In this document: positions 1 through 12,065 of the stretch, one piece after another | How positions within the stretch are numbered: the first letter of the stretch is position 1 | Layout: every line of letters starts with the position of its first letter | Assembly (NCBI GenBank): GCA_019055375.1 | Contig: JAHQIW010003703.1 | Location: 62,001-126,000 of the forward strand | Direction: 5' to 3' | Length of the DNA stretch: 64,000 nt | Origin: Parelaphostrongylus tenuis | Taxonomy: Eukaryota > Nematoda > Chromadorea > Rhabditida > Metastrongylidae | The notes under the pieces: generated by a model | Told to the model about the DNA's origin: nothing | Database searches by the model: none | Seen by the model: the letters and a program-made list of their open reading frames with translations, nothing else | Translations under genes and position numbers: made by a program

Positions 1-102
1 ATATGACATATTTTGAGCCATAGGTCTAGTGCTATATAGGCGCCTATTTCGTCCTATTGGGACTCATCAGTAGCACCCTTCCTCCTAGGTTTTTTCACCC
101 TA
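1..102. other. sequence outside the left arm
   Basis: No gene or repeat is recognised here. Homology to the right arm starts at about 103, so this is the flank of the inverted duplication. Confidence 0.5.
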
Positions 103-830
103 GAAGCAAGGCAACATAGGATACATTGAGAACGCCATCGCCTCGTATTACGAAATCCCGCTTGTTCATTAGAGTTCCTGTTCGAAATCCAAACTTTGAT
201 CCGAAAAATGAAAGAAGACAGTTTTTATTTGGCCGCAAAAAATGCAGTTTTATCATGATATGAAAAGAAAAAATTTCCATTATTCGTTGGTAAAGATCTG
301 CGTGTTTGCCAAAATTTGTTTCATTTTTCAACATGTGTTAACTCCCTATTTTGTTTTCATGGGAGAATGCAATGTGAAAAAAGACAAGAATGCCGTAAAA
401 CGAACAAAACTTGGAATATGAGATTTGTGTGATGCACCATTGGAAGCCGCACCCCACATTCTTCCTAGTCATGTTTTGATTTTATTTCAATTGACATATT
501 CGATATCAGCTTGGGATAGGTTGTTTTGAAGCTGACATCGGCCACATTTTTTGCTAATTAATTGTGTACTGTTCATTCGGTCACATTTGTTTAGAAAGAT
601 ACTGCAAAGACTCTTTGCAATGTCGCCTGATATATATTTGCTTAAATGTCACGTTTCTCGCACTACATAGTGTACGCCCTCAACAACAAAAGACATGAAG
701 TTATTGTTTCGTGAAAGTTTTGTTAAAACTGCTGCTACATTTGGCTTTGACTAAGCAGAAAAAAAGTTTAAATTATGGAGTTCATCTTTCTTATTTTTCT
801 TATTGAGCAGTCTTCATGAGGCTTCTTTAT

Positions 831-1055
831 TGTATTGATCCCAGTGCTTCTAAACATTCAATTCGTTTCTTTTTCTTCTTTTTGAACGTTGTAGAATACT
901 GATTGGGCGCGTCTCCCTACAATCCTGAGGAAACTTGCCTGTGGCACTTCATCGGACGTTCGTGTTGACAACCGAAGAGTGTTGGGTAACGCTTTTCAGC
1001 CCGCGCGCGCCACGACGAGCATCACAACCACTCGAACACGGTGCTCCCTCCCTCC
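831..1055 (-). mobile_element. tRNA-derived SINE, family S1
   Basis: The minus strand has a Leu/Ser-tRNA-like head with a degenerate A box and the run GTTGTGATGC. The body is shared with 4,566-4,773, 48,720-48,945 and 52,900-53,120: a GCGCCAC block, an ACGTTCAAGAAGAA block, GAATTGAATG and GGATCAATAC. It is the left-arm ortholog of 52,900-53,120. Confidence 0.7.
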
Positions 1056-3415
1056 CACGGACTACATTTCTTTGTAAATTTCAGATTATAAAAAAGCATC
1101 ATTATAAATCAGCTGATTGATTGGGTAGAGTTTTTGGCGATTGCGATTCCAGATATAGAACTTCGAATCAGACCGTTTCATTGGGTAATACTCATTTCCT
1201 CACGGTCAAGAATGTCTATTCGCCACTTGACAGGGATTTTTTTCAACATGTCTTATACCTGCTGAATATCTCAAGGCTAAAAAGTTCCAGATGTTTTTAA
1301 TAAGTGATTTATGGCACAGAAAAGTGAAAGAGCGGTTTTTTTGATAACTTGATGCTAAGAAAGAGACCAAAATCCACAAGTGTAATCTAAAACAAGACCT
1401 CATTTGTTCAACCTTCACTTTTTGAAAAAAGAGCTTTTTCTCATTAGCAGTTGTCCTATAGGGCACAATGAATCAACCCTAGAGATGGTGGTTGATCGCT
1501 GTCGAAAGTACAGGACGTTCATCTGGAATCGCGGTTGCAATCTGCTTTGGTGAATTCGTCCTGTAAACAGAACACACCTCAACGTCATTGTGACGTAGTC
1601 AGGGAGAGCAAGAGAGAGGGTAAAAATTCGTCAGGTGCAAACAAACAGAAGTGATGATTGGAAACATCCGCTAACCAGTCTCGGTGGCGATTTCTCCTTA
1701 GCAGGTTTTATGCAGTTTATGCCTCATTGTCGTCATGTTCATCCTCACGTATATCATCACTTTCCATAAGCTTTTTTGATCCTCCACACAAACCAGTTTC
1801 GCCGACGCTGCAGCAGCGGATAGCGCGTGTTGTTGCACCATGGAAGCATCAACATTGCATCTGACCAATACTACTTTCGCAGGGTGTAGTTTATAGACTG
1901 CCCACCATCATGTGATCTTCGTATTATTCTGTTGTGAGTTCGTATTTAGTTTCGATATTTCTTAGCGATACTGAATCATGCTGAAAGGTTACTTTTCTGC
2001 TAAATAATAAGCAATTTCGCTTGTTAATACCTCTATGATAATGGATTTGTCGAAGTAAGCTGAACCTTCAGGAGATAAAGAATTCTTTTAAACTATATGC
2101 ATGACGATCATGGCTACAACGCCTTTAGATGAGACAGCCTGTAACAGATGATCAAATTTCGCTTTGGAAAAGGCGTTAGTGAAACTGAAGCAAGACTGAT
2201 TATAATGCATCATATAACCCATTTTGTACCGTTCATGTAATTATAATGATGCCTCAGAACATCGACTTTCACGCCATCCTAAATGCTAGTAACCAGATTC
2301 AACTTTGTTTTATCGCTGTTCATAAGGGTGGTAGCATGATGTTAGGAATAAGCAGTTCAAATTTCAGACTTTTCATTGACGCTGAAAAAGATCGTGTTAT
2401 TTCATCAGATGATCAGACACTATTCCAGACTTACCGATGATCCATTATGTCTTTTGATACCTATCACTCGATTTTCACCTACGTTACCAGCTCCCATAAC
2501 AGAAGAAGATCACTCTCATTCCTAATAAATTATCTGAACGACCGATGAGTGAGGATTATTTGCGTAACATCACATTCAGATTCAGCTTGGAATAAAAAGT
2601 TATGACACAGAATTTGAAACGGGAGGTTGCCAATATCTTGCTAGATTCACTACTCTTGACTCAAGCATCCGTCTCAGGAATAAAATGGGATTGAACGAAG
2701 AAGTAGGCAAAGAAGTAAAAAGTGCGCCATACCAAGCAGGCAAATATTGTACTGAATCATAAGACAATGACTTGCAGATAGAGGATGGATCCACATCGGA
2801 GTAAAATTACTCGTGGAAAAATTCAAACCTTTTTCTGAATATGTTTCAGTTCTTCAATCAACGCTGAACGAATTTGTTATAATGCTACTCATTCAGATTG
2901 TTACGATCCCGAGAGGAGCAAGATGTTTTCAAAAAGACTGAGATTAACACATGAACAGAGATTTTGTAAAAAAAAATCGAAGAAAGGACAAAGCAAAGAG
3001 GCCTTGATAGGAATCGTAAAGCAAAAAATACTGCTATAATCGCAAATTTGCTGAATGAAGATGATGCTCATCACCCCTCACGAAATAATTTAGTTGATGA
3101 TGGAAAAAATCCTTTCTTATGTCTATACCTTTTTTCACATTACTATCCTAACACTAACGCTCATCAGAGCTTTCCACTGAGGTAAGAGTTATAATCAAAA
3201 CCATGAAGGAAAGCATAGATTCAGAAGTCAAACAACAGCAGGAATAAAAATCATAGCTATGATAGATGCACTTCTTGCAGCTGTTACATACTTTTGGTTA
3301 TCACAAGGCATTTGCTATGGAATACTTCGAACAGTGTCATAGGCTGTACAAATCTTTTGTAGTACCACTTCAAATCTGTGATAAATATCGTAGAATATAT
3401 TCACAAGAATGCTAA
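1056..3415. other. left-arm DNA without a recognisable gene
   Basis: Short frames only, none convincing. The stretch is conserved with right arm 50,070-52,890 (inverted), but the frames are interrupted differently in the two copies, which argues against current coding. A frame at 2,600-2,794 (minus) is hydrophobic in places and could be a receptor exon relic; I cannot support more. Confidence 0.4.
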
Positions 3416-3703
3416 TTATGAGCGAAACTTAGAAATCGAGGTAGCACTAAACCTGCGACTGCACTTTTCGGGGCAAACTAAGTTCTTCACTACACTATTA
3501 ATGCCATAGGTATACCTTTCTCTCAACGTGTGACAAGTCGTTGGATATTTAGCAGCCATCAATCTATGATCTAGGGTCCACATATAGGCATAAATCCCAG
3601 CGAAAATAATGCAAAAAGTCCAGTTAAAATCTTGTGTGCTAAAAAAAGTTTGAACACCATAAACTCCAGTTGAAATAGTGTCAACTATAAAAATGCACTC
3701 CAT
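3416..3703 (-). pseudogene. possible serpentine chemoreceptor exon relic, left copy
   Basis: This is a 95-residue frame. It has a hydrophobic segment (residues about 28-42, NWTFCIIFAGIYAYMW), then a basic loop and the block TLRERYTYGINSVVKNL. The layout of a transmembrane helix, an R/K-rich loop and a 'TLSERYQ..EN....' type block is typical of the third intracellular loop of nematode SR-superfamily receptors (sre/srab-like). That assignment is inference from the motif. The frame is the same length in the right arm (49,779-50,066) but has a stop there. No matching upstream or downstream exons are intact, so this is most likely a decayed fragment. It could also be a chance frame preserved by recent duplication. 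Confidence 0.3.
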
Positions 3704-4565
3704 AGATTGAAATGAACGTAATCTATGAGAGCTCCAAGATGTAGGATTCCATCTATTTCATTTTCGAACTTCAGCAGATTCCTACTTCAACTATAGCATG
3801 AAAAAAAACAGCTTCCCGAATTTACGATCCCTATCGGGAAATGTGCCGAAAATGCCAAAGATGTTGGCCACATCATTGTGACGAATAATCAGGTAGTTCA
3901 AATGGGGCGACCAACGCCGCTCATGAAAATGGCTATCTCAAATTTTGAGGCGGTTCGATGATGATGAGTGGCAAGGGTACCAAAAATTTTTCAGTTATTC
4001 GTTCAGTGCGCTTATTGTTCGTCATCTAGTTGCTATGAAACTCGGAAAGAACTTCCTTTTCGCACTTGGTCCCATTTATACAGAAAAATAACTAGATGAT
4101 TTTCCACCACACTCGTCGTGTGAATCTCTCAACTTTGTTAGTGGCTCTTTTCAAGGTGTCTGCAAAGCAGGTGTAGTGCCCTCGAGCACTATTGTGATCC
4201 GCTAGCCTATTTATATGATCGCTATAGTACACCACCTTTGCCGCTCGCAGGAAATTTTTTGCCAATTCGTGTCCTAAGACCGGCTGCGAACAATTTTCTA
4301 AGAAGGTTTCATTTCCACATCCCCGTTCTTCATGCGAACTACGAAGTAGCATCAGAAGAATTTTACAGGTTTACGACACCTTCACCCTCGTATACACTTG
4401 TCTATGCTTCCATCAACGGACATGTGAACATGGCGCTTGCCGATGTCAATTTTTAAAGCAAACTCTATGCATGAGACTTTATCAAACATAGTCAGAGATG
4501 ACTTTCGCTATACTTCATTGGCACTTTATTGATCCGCTTTCAAAGTGTAATTTTTTCACTGTCCT

Positions 4566-4773
4566 GGTCCCAGTGCTCCTAGCATTCAATTCGTTTTTTG
4601 TCTTCTTCTTGAACGTCATAGAATAATGGTTGAGCACATCTCCTTGCAATTTTGAGAAAGCTGTGGCGTTCCATAAAGCGATCGTTGTTGGCTGCCGGAA
4701 TGCCTAGGAGTGCAGGGTAAATGACCTGCGCGCGTAGCGACGAGCATCACAACCACTCGGCCACGGCGCCTCC
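4566..4773 (-). mobile_element. tRNA-derived SINE, family S1
   Basis: The minus strand begins with a GGAGGCGCC-type head and a perfect A box TGGCCGAGTGG, followed by GTTGTGATGC. The body is shared with the other S1 copies. It is the left-arm ortholog of 48,720-48,945. Next to it (4,775-4,850) lies a scrap of SINE S2 body. Confidence 0.75.
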
Positions 4774-4779
4774 ATCAGA

Positions 4780-5640
4780 GATGACTAAATGCATATTTTT
4801 GGCTTATACAATGACCTGCGTGGGCTACCGACGAAGTATTCAAGATTTTTTCTGCGCCTCCAATATTTCAAACGATTAGAACGAAATGAAGATTTCTTAT
4901 AGAGTGTTTAGGAAACCATCCTCGAATGTCAACGAAATCTTTTCCTCAGAAACTCGTTGCATAAATTCAGCCAATAATTGATTCTGATTAAAGCGTACTT
5001 TTTGCTTCCTCTGTTGAAACTTCTCGTAATGAACTGCAGGCATTTACTACCACTGTCAACTAATTTTCTAAAATTAAATATATCGGAACGACAAAATTAC
5101 GTGTAGATAACAACAGATACAAGAGTTGTGACCTGCATATGCATGCGGTAGGCATTTCAGGAAGATTGTTTCTTAATGCTGAGGAAGTTATTTGTGTTTG
5201 GTTGCAAAACATTGACTTCCAATCAGTAAGGCGCGAACATGGCGAGTTAAAGCTGGTACGTCGACGTAGGTATGGATCAACAATACGTGGAGGAAATATG
5301 TCTGAGAATCTCAATATTATTCACTGCTGAAGAAAGCTAAACATAATTACGAGGATCACCTATGGTATTCTTATGTTCTTCGCAAGCGCTGATCCATAAA
5401 TCAGCCATGGTTTCAAATTTGTTAAGAAAACACATGCAATCTGATCAGATACGAACAGTTGACATGAATATGAAGGGTTTTGTTAATATTTTCTGTTTGA
5501 TAAGGGCATTGCAGTATCATACCAATGCTTGTATTCCCAAGGTTATGCTTACGTGAACTGCAATGAAAGCGCTCACATGACGTCTCACAACATAAGATTG
5601 TCACAACGGTTATAACAACATATGAAATTGTTTTTATTTA
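4780..5640. other. left-arm DNA with weak conserved frames
   Basis: A minus-strand frame at 5,060-5,314 shares the stretch NNLPEMPTACICRSQLLY with the right arm (48,310-48,390), but other parts are frameshifted between copies. A TTTCAG acceptor-like site and a short frame ending in KSTL are present in both arms, with a stop in the left copy. I do not recognise the product; it may be a relic exon. Confidence 0.2.
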
Positions 5641-5689
5641 ACAGCTTTTTTTGCGGTGGTATGATGTTATGAATATATACCCAGTGTTA

Positions 5690-5815
5690 TAGAGTGATGT
5701 GCAAAACTGTAGAGCCAGGCGGGACTAGAACCTGTACCTCACTTTTTCAGGGAAGGCGTGCTCTATCCGTTACACTACTGACGCCCACTTTGCACATCGC
5801 TGTTTCTAAGTTACA
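5690..5815 (-). mobile_element. tRNA-derived SINE, family S3
   Basis: On the minus strand a tRNA-sized head carries an A box (TAGTGTAACGG) and, about 45 bases on, a B-box-like GGTTCTAGTCC. It is flanked by the family hallmark TAGAGTGATGTGCAAAA. Confidence 0.7.
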
Positions 5816-6214
5816 GCGCATCTATCTTTCAGCCGCCAGCCGTCAACGGTCTGGCCTGGGTAGTCGGTTGATTTCAACCATGACTCTGGTTCAACTAGGT
5901 TCATTACCGATTTGTGCAATTCAGATAAATCGCGATGACGGTTGACTGCTGATAGGAGGCAGCAGAGTTTCTGGGTGGCTGAGAGAAGGACAAGAAGAGG
6001 CTTTGATGCTCAGGTGTGAGCACACGCTTTTCTGGAAAGGATTCTCGTTGTTCGCAGCATTCCTGTGATTATATGCTGGATTAGTTTGAATCGAAGTGTA
6101 GATGTTGAGTAATAATAATAGCGACTGTTAGCAAACATGCTGTTCGCTTAGATTCGAGCTGAGTAAAGCACCATTTTGAATAGAATATATCACAGTTATA
6201 CTGAAATCCACTGA

Positions 6215-6335
6215 TGTGGAGTGTCGTGGAAAACTTTTGCGTCAGTTGGGACTCGAACCCACATTTCACCCTATCCTGGGGCGCGTGACGACGCCTGTTT
6301 GACACCACTCTTTCTACGCTACAACTCATCTACCT
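6215..6335 (-). mobile_element. tRNA-derived SINE, family S3
   Basis: The minus strand carries a perfect B box GGTTCGAGTCC. It is flanked by the family hallmark GATGTGGAGTGTCGTGGAAAAC on one side and by ACGCTACAACTCATCTACCT on the other. Confidence 0.65.
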
Positions 6336-6489
6336 GTCAGCAAACACCCTTCAAGTTTATGGCACCAGGTAATTGCAGTTGACAGTGAATTCAATCACAC
6401 TAACAGATGTTGGGTATTAAGCGATCGAACAAGATTTCTTTCTATTTACTCGCTCCTAGCGGTGTTATGATGTTAGATATATACCTGCT

Positions 6490-6655
6490 GATGTAGACTG
6501 ATGTGCAAATGTTTGCGTCCGGTGAGACTCGAACCCAGAAGAAGCTTTATTAATGCAACGGTTCGAGCAAGCGATTTCGAATAAAGCGAAATGTGGGTTC
6601 GAGTCCTACCCGACGCAAAAGTTTTGCACATCACTCTACATCAATGGGTATTTTT
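6490..6655. mobile_element. two facing S3 SINE fragments
   Basis: The segment begins with GTGAGACTCGAACCCA (minus-strand B box) and ends with GGGTTCGAGTCCTACCC (plus-strand B box). TGATGTGCAAA stands on one side and TTTTGCACATCACTCTACA on the other, giving a short palindromic pair of SINE ends. Confidence 0.6.
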
Positions 6656-6892
6656 ATAACATTCTACAACCGCTAGGAGCGTTTGAATATAAAGTCCATT
6701 TTGAAATTTTTTGACATATAAAGAACATTTGAAAGGGTTTCTCGAGTAAGCGAACAATTATCAGTTGCGCTTACGAACCAAAAAATGTTCTGCCGTCGCA
6801 AACTAATCCAATAAGCAAACCTCCAAGTGACTGAAATTTGTATTCAACTGTAAGAATGATGATTCTATGTAAAGATAGGCATATTCGCTACG

Positions 6893-7175
6893 AAGGCGAT
6901 TGTGGAACAGTGGTTAGAGGCACCCTCTAACACAACGGAGTGTTGTTTTGATCCAAGCCATGCTCAGCAACCTTTCCGTTCCTGTTGAGTCGACAAGTTC
7001 ATAACAGACATGTTTTAAAGCAGCAGTGAGTTGGTTGGTAAGCCACTGCTAGTCATTGTAAAGACGAAATATGCATTCAATCACTTCTAACAATGGTAAA
7101 TGAAGTCGAATGCGTGGTGTATCTTTCATCTGTTGGTCAATGCTTGGTGGTCTATCCTTTCCTTTGCTTTACGCA
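6893..7175 (+). mobile_element. tRNA-derived SINE, family S2
   Basis: A tRNA-like head (GTGGAACAGTGGTTAGAGG) is followed by the S2 body: AAATATGCATTCAATCAC and GAAGTCGAATGCGTGG match the body of the full-length copy at 50,511-50,814. Confidence 0.65.
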
Positions 7176-7369
7176 AACATTGAGCTCTTCATTTCTGTAT
7201 CTGTATTACTCTGTCCCATTATTGTCGGCTACAATTCAATGTAGTCTAGTGATGCCTTTTCATAAAGTTTCCCAAATCTCGCTTCCACTATTGATTTGAT
7301 GATACGTAGTTATCACTATGTTGTCCATCTAGGGTTTTATACATATTTTTCACCTCTGGTATAAAATAA

Positions 7370-7650
7370 ATAAAGTAAAGGTTGAAGCTCTAAACGACAA
7401 TCAATCCCTGCACAATGAACCATGCACTCGACTTCATAAAGAATAGTTAGAGGTTAGTAAAAGCATATTTGGTATATAAAATAACTCGCGGTAGCATTCC
7501 TATGCATCGCATCAGTGCTGATATCCTCGTAGGCATACATGTTATCAATTCTCCGACCCTCAAAAAATGAAGGGATTAGTGCGCCTTGGGCGAGCGATCG
7601 AACCATGACCACGTGTTATACGTGACGTACCTCTAACCACAGCTTCACAA
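7370..7650 (-). mobile_element. tRNA-derived SINE, family S2
   Basis: The minus strand has a B box (GGTTCGATCGC) in the head near 7,600 and the S2 3' end. An AT-rich (AATAAA)-type tail lies near 7,370. Confidence 0.65.
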
Positions 7651-7659
7651 GCGCCATCT

Positions 7660-9224
7660 TATACAGAAAAACCAGAAAACACAACTTGATAAACTAATGA
7701 GAGCCAATTTCAAAAAATCGAAAAAAAGGGTCCCACTTTTCTATAGCATTAAAAAATGTGAGCATGAAATTTCTCATTTTGCTACATCCAGTTCTAATTA
7801 TTACATTAAAACGATTCGTTTTGTAAACTAATTAATGAGTGTTGAAAAAAGGCTTACTCATTAATTTGTACTTATTGTTGTACATCTTGATTTTTCAGTT
7901 CGTTGGAATCACGATATTTTATTATTTACTTTTACACTTTTCTAATCAATTTTTCACAACAGAGATCGTATAAAAGCTAGTTAGGATTCGGCTGCCTAGA
8001 AAAGAACCTCTTTTTCAATGGAGAAAGTAGTGAACATACATGAATTGTCAATTTCTTATATATTTGGATGCCGATGCAACAAACATATACATGAGGAGAA
8101 GATGCAGCTGTTCAATACTTTTTCTACCATGTGATACATTTCATTTGCCTTATTGCTCATCGCTTTTCTTCCTCCCTCCAGCGGCTGCCATAACTATGGA
8201 ATTAGATGATTAGAACCATAAAGATGCCATTATTTGATGCTGACAACAGGCAGGTAGTTCTTGATCGCATGAATATTTGATTCACGCCGTTTTGTCAACA
8301 ATAAATCCGCATACGTGATGATCTGATGATGTTCGCGAGGACTGCGTGACTTTCACCTTTCTATCGTGTAACGGTTAGCTATGGTTCCATATTGCTACAC
8401 CTCCGTATTTGTTTGCAGGTTTTTTTTTTGTCAAAACTATTAACACTTAGTGAGCTATACGAGCAACTTCCTCTTCAACTACTTCCTTAGGTGCTTAAGC
8501 AACTTCCATGGTAATTTCGTATTAAACGTATGCCTTGACAAAAAAAATGTTGCAGAAGGCTCCAACTGGGCAATTCTAGGGTTGTATATCACAAATCACA
8601 GAAGTAATTGCTAATTCTGTAGCACCTTAATTCTTCTTCGTGCGTTACGTGGCGACTTTCGTGCCGCTTGTACAGATGAAATACGACGGGGGCTACTGCT
8701 GATCATAAGTGAATAGAGATGTCTCTGCTGAATTAGTACAGAAACATATAGGAGATATTTGTCTGTCTTGTAAATAATGTGACACAAATTCCCTTTGTAA
8801 ATTAAACAGCTATTTGATATTCCTGCTATGGAAAAGCACCTTTGGCCGACAGGAGTCGATATGACTCAGACTGCGTGTAGAGGAAAAGTAAGCGTGGTTG
8901 TAACGTGTTAACACATGATGCTTGACTCTCAATCTAACGTGACTTCTGTGTGGGAAACAAAGGGAACGATGACAAATTGCAGACTTATCAGAGACTTCCA
9001 ACATTTCCTACTATTCGCTATACGTTGCGTGCTTTCTTATCCAACTACACTGTTGTCAGTGCTTAGAAGTATGGGAATAAAGAAAATGTTTCCAGTGTTG
9101 AGTCTACACCTGCATTTGTATAGCTGCCCATTCCATACGATAAACACTGTAGTTCATGTGAACTGGAGGTAAAGTAACAGCTTGAATTTGTTCTATTTGC
9201 TTGCTTTTAGCGGACTGTGACACT
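7660..9224. other. unique left-arm DNA, no gene recognised
   Basis: AT-rich sequence missing from the right arm. Frames at 8,810-9,172 on both strands overlap each other and show no motif I recognise. Nothing else is supported. Confidence 0.4.
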
Positions 9225-9231
9225 GTATATA

Positions 9232-10402
9232 TATGAGGTGCGAGAAAAGTCCATTTTCTTTCAGATATTTCAACAGTAAAAATGCTGCATAAACAAACAC
9301 ATTCAGTTGAAAGAATAATTACGTTATCAGATCAAAAACTATAACACTGGACAGTAAGATTTGTTAAAAGCTCTCAGAATTGCTTTCTTGAGTCTCCATA
9401 CATTTACGAAGTGGCTTACGAAAATTTCTAATGATGCTCGCACAGGCTTCCACCGTAATTTCGCTTCGAGCGCGTTTCAGAAACGTTTCAAGCACGTCTA
9501 CAGTGGTGTAGCGAGTAAACAAGCTTTTTCCTAGAGTATAAATCACATGCAGTAGTGCACTGGATTGAGATCCTGCAAATATGACGGCCAAATCTCTTTG
9601 ACCCAAAAGCCTGGAAACTGCTCTTGCCAAATGGCAATCACTGAGGAAGCCGTATGCGCAGCAATCCAGCCCTGCTGAAACGTAAACTCGTCAGCGCCGG
9701 AGTTTTGAGTAGTCCACGACTCCAGTACGCCCCCTTAAAATTTACTTCTGATGGACAGCAGCGTAGATTTTGGCTGTTGATTGTGAAGTAAACCGACAGT
9801 GAATTTTCTATTCGTAAAAAGCACATTCGACAAACGATCACCAGCTATTGAACAAAGCATTCGGTGAGCCTTTGAAAACCGTTTTTGCTTCATGTTTTTA
9901 TTCAGATAATGAACACAAGCGGTCTTGTAGCTGCAAAGATTCAGTTTATTTTTGACAATGTTGCGGACATTTATTTCGCTGTTCCCGAGCTTCTCGAGCC
10001 ATTTTGCGCCTTGAAAGCTCGGGATTTTATTGAACTTGGCGTTGGATCTTCTGTATGCTTTCCAAAGTAAAGGAGTTGGTTGAACAACATTTTCGAGGAC
10101 CGTCTTTAGTCCCCTCAGTTTCTCTAAAGCGTTTCACGTCTTTGTAGACACTTGTTTGTTTGAAATCAGTCAATTTTAACAATGTCGATCGTATTATTCC
10201 CCTCTTGTGCAACTTAACTTATGCGATACGTTCATTTCTACGACCCATGACTTTAGCACAGCTGAAAACAAGCAAATAAATAAAACAGATTCTAGAATGA
10301 TATTCAACAGAGGCCTTTATAAAACTGTCAGAATCAATAAAAAATTTTATATCACTACTAAATTCAACAAATTACATATTCAACAGAACTTTTCTCTCAT
10401 CT

Positions 10403-10404
<2 letters not shown>
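9232..10404 (-). mobile_element. mariner-family transposon 1, copy A
   Basis: Ends resemble each other as inverted repeats: GCGAGAAAAGTCC near 9,240, and on the opposite strand GAGAGAAAAGTTC near 10,395. The element sits in a TA microsatellite, consistent with TA target choice by this superfamily. The decayed transposase runs on the minus strand. Further copies lie at 27,290-28,463 (direct) and 46,853-47,975 (inverted). Confidence 0.85.
9364..10248 (-). pseudogene. maT/mariner transposase, frameshifted
   Basis: Transposase of the Tc1/mariner superfamily, which would cut and paste the element at TA sites. Starting at ATG 10,248 (MGRRNER), the N-terminal helix-turn-helix block reads IIRSTLLKLTDFKQTSVY and ends in RFRETEG. 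The C-terminal block reads WPSYLQDLNPVHYC (third catalytic Asp present) and then a tail with VEACASIIRNFRK. The first acidic motif reads FTNRKFTVG where FTDEK is expected. The second reads FQQGWIAAHTA where FQQDxAPAHKA is expected, so two of the three metal-binding Asp residues are lost. Stops and frameshifts split it into several frames. The total span of about 295 codons is a little short for the family. Confidence 0.85.

Positions 10405-10452
<48 letters not shown>
10405..10452. repeat. (TA)n microsatellite
   Basis: About 24 TA units next to the mariner end. It is translated as YIYIYI in open frames on both strands, which are artefacts. Confidence 0.95.
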
Positions 10453-10454
<2 letters not shown>

Positions 10455-10456
<2 letters not shown>

Positions 10457-10632
10457 GAGCGATATCTAAGACTCTGAATGTCGAACGGGATTTGAACAGC
10501 ATTTCCCACTTTCCGGGGTTGTGCGCTAACCATTGCACTACCGGCGCTTCTGTTCTGCCATAGCTTTTCTTCAAGTCACCGGAAACTTTGAAATGTGGGT
10601 TTGGATCCCGTTTGACGTTCAAAGTTTTGCGT
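10455..10632 (-). mobile_element. tRNA-derived SINE, family S3
   Basis: The minus strand has an A box TAGTGCAATGG and a B box GTTCAAATCC at tRNA spacing (about 45 bases). Its flanks carry ACGTTCAAAGTTTTGC. It is repeated at 28,520-28,705 and, inverted, at 46,655-46,835. Confidence 0.75.
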
Positions 10633-11029
10633 ATGACTAAACAAGGGTTCCTAACAATAGAAGAACTTTAAAAATCAAGAACCTATGCGATCTATAAGAG
10701 GCACTGTTCTATCGCTCTGTAAGTGTACGAACTATCAATCACGCTATTTTAATATTCAAAGTGTTGTAGTTCTGTCTTGCTTTCACTTTGAATGTTGAAT
10801 TTCATAGCCTTGCATCATATCGCTAGACACAGAACTGAGATTTGATTAAACCTTGCCAATAGTGACAGGGAAAAAACCAGTGATGTATGGGACAGCGTCG
10901 AATCTCCTGAATTTCCTGCCAGAAAGTCTGAAAGAAGTAAATTCGAAGACATGCAAAACGATTATGATGTTCGCGATGAAAAAAAATGTTGTCAGCGATC
11001 AGTGGTGAAATCTAGGCCTCTAAAAGAAT

Positions 11030-11345
11030 AAAGGATAAAGCTCACTACGCTGATCAATCTGTGAGAGATACGCCATGCATTCGTCATCAATTCATAAGTT
11101 CGTCTGAGGTGACTGAATGCATATCTGGCCCTACGATGACTCGCCGTGGCATCCCACTGTATTGAATCATCAGCTTATCCTCCCAGAAAAGTCTGGTACC
11201 AATTTACCGACTTAGCAGGTATGGATGGCCTGGTAAGCTATGAGCGTAAGATCGAACCATTAACCTTGTGTACGAGCAGAGCACCTACAACCACTGCCCC
11301 ACATGCTCTCGTCTTGGCAATACGATTGCGTATACGTGCTAGAGC
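11030..11345 (-). mobile_element. tRNA-derived SINE, family S2
   Basis: The S2 head is near 11,300 (minus strand, GGTTCGATCTTAC), with body ATATGCATTCAGTCACC and a GGATAAAG tail near 11,035. It is shared with 29,092-29,405 and 45,962-46,270. The open frame beginning MASHCIESSAY is this SINE in translation. Confidence 0.75.
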
Positions 11346-11854
11346 CTTCTACAGAGGTTAGCAAATGATACACTACTATAGGAAACATTACTGCCCAGGT
11401 TGACAGAGTTATGATAATTACCATTATTTACAGTGCTTCAACAATTGGCCACACAGTGTGGCTTGTAACTTTACTACAAGACACATTTTAGGTAAAGATT
11501 TGCATTTACTTGAGCTGCTAGTTTTCTAAAGATGTCAATTGTAAGCAAGAGCTTTAATGGCATGTAAAATTTTTTTAGCTCTGCGTAATATACAAATATA
11601 TATATATATATATATGGACGTCTCAAGTATAAGAATGTTACGCAGTAATTTGAGGAGCCCTATAATGCACATGTAATACTTGTCTCGATCCAATCTCTTT
11701 GGTTAGCAAACCTCAAATTCTTCCACGCTCCAGAATCGCTTCCATTGTCGTTTGATGGAATAAAAACACTCAAATATCACATTGCTAAGCCTTTGCACTT
11801 CATCATAGAGTTGAGATAGGTATACATTTATCTTCAACGACAGTTGAAAAAAGG

Positions 11855-12065
11855 GTAAAGCTCTCGGCGTTGATCAATCCCTGAGGGATGCGCCATGAGT
11901 TCGACTTCAATTTTCAACTTCATTCCTCCCAGACAAGTCTGAGTCCTGTCTGGTACTAATTTACCGACCCCGGAGGGATGGATGCCTTGGTGTGCCATGA
12001 GCGCGAAATCGAACCATTGACCTCGCGTGCGACGCAGAGCACCTCGAACCACTGCGCCACGTGAG
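11855..12065 (-). mobile_element. tRNA-derived SINE, family S2, shortened
   Basis: The minus strand starts with a perfect A box TGGCGCAGTGG and B box GGTTCGATTTC. It runs through the block TCGGTAAATTAGTACCAGAC and ends in CTTTACCC. The middle of the body is missing relative to 50,511-50,814. Confidence 0.75.

Noticed and set aside
10207..10622. Open frames with long YIYIYI runs on both strands (also 29,638-29,910 and 41,192-41,452)
   Set aside because: They are translations of TA microsatellites joined to SINE sequence.
11146..11361. Frame beginning MASHCIESSAY, repeated at 29.2 kb and 45.9-46.1 kb
   Set aside because: It is SINE S2 read in one frame. It has tRNA promoter boxes, repeats elsewhere without coding pressure, and is inverted or shifted in other copies.
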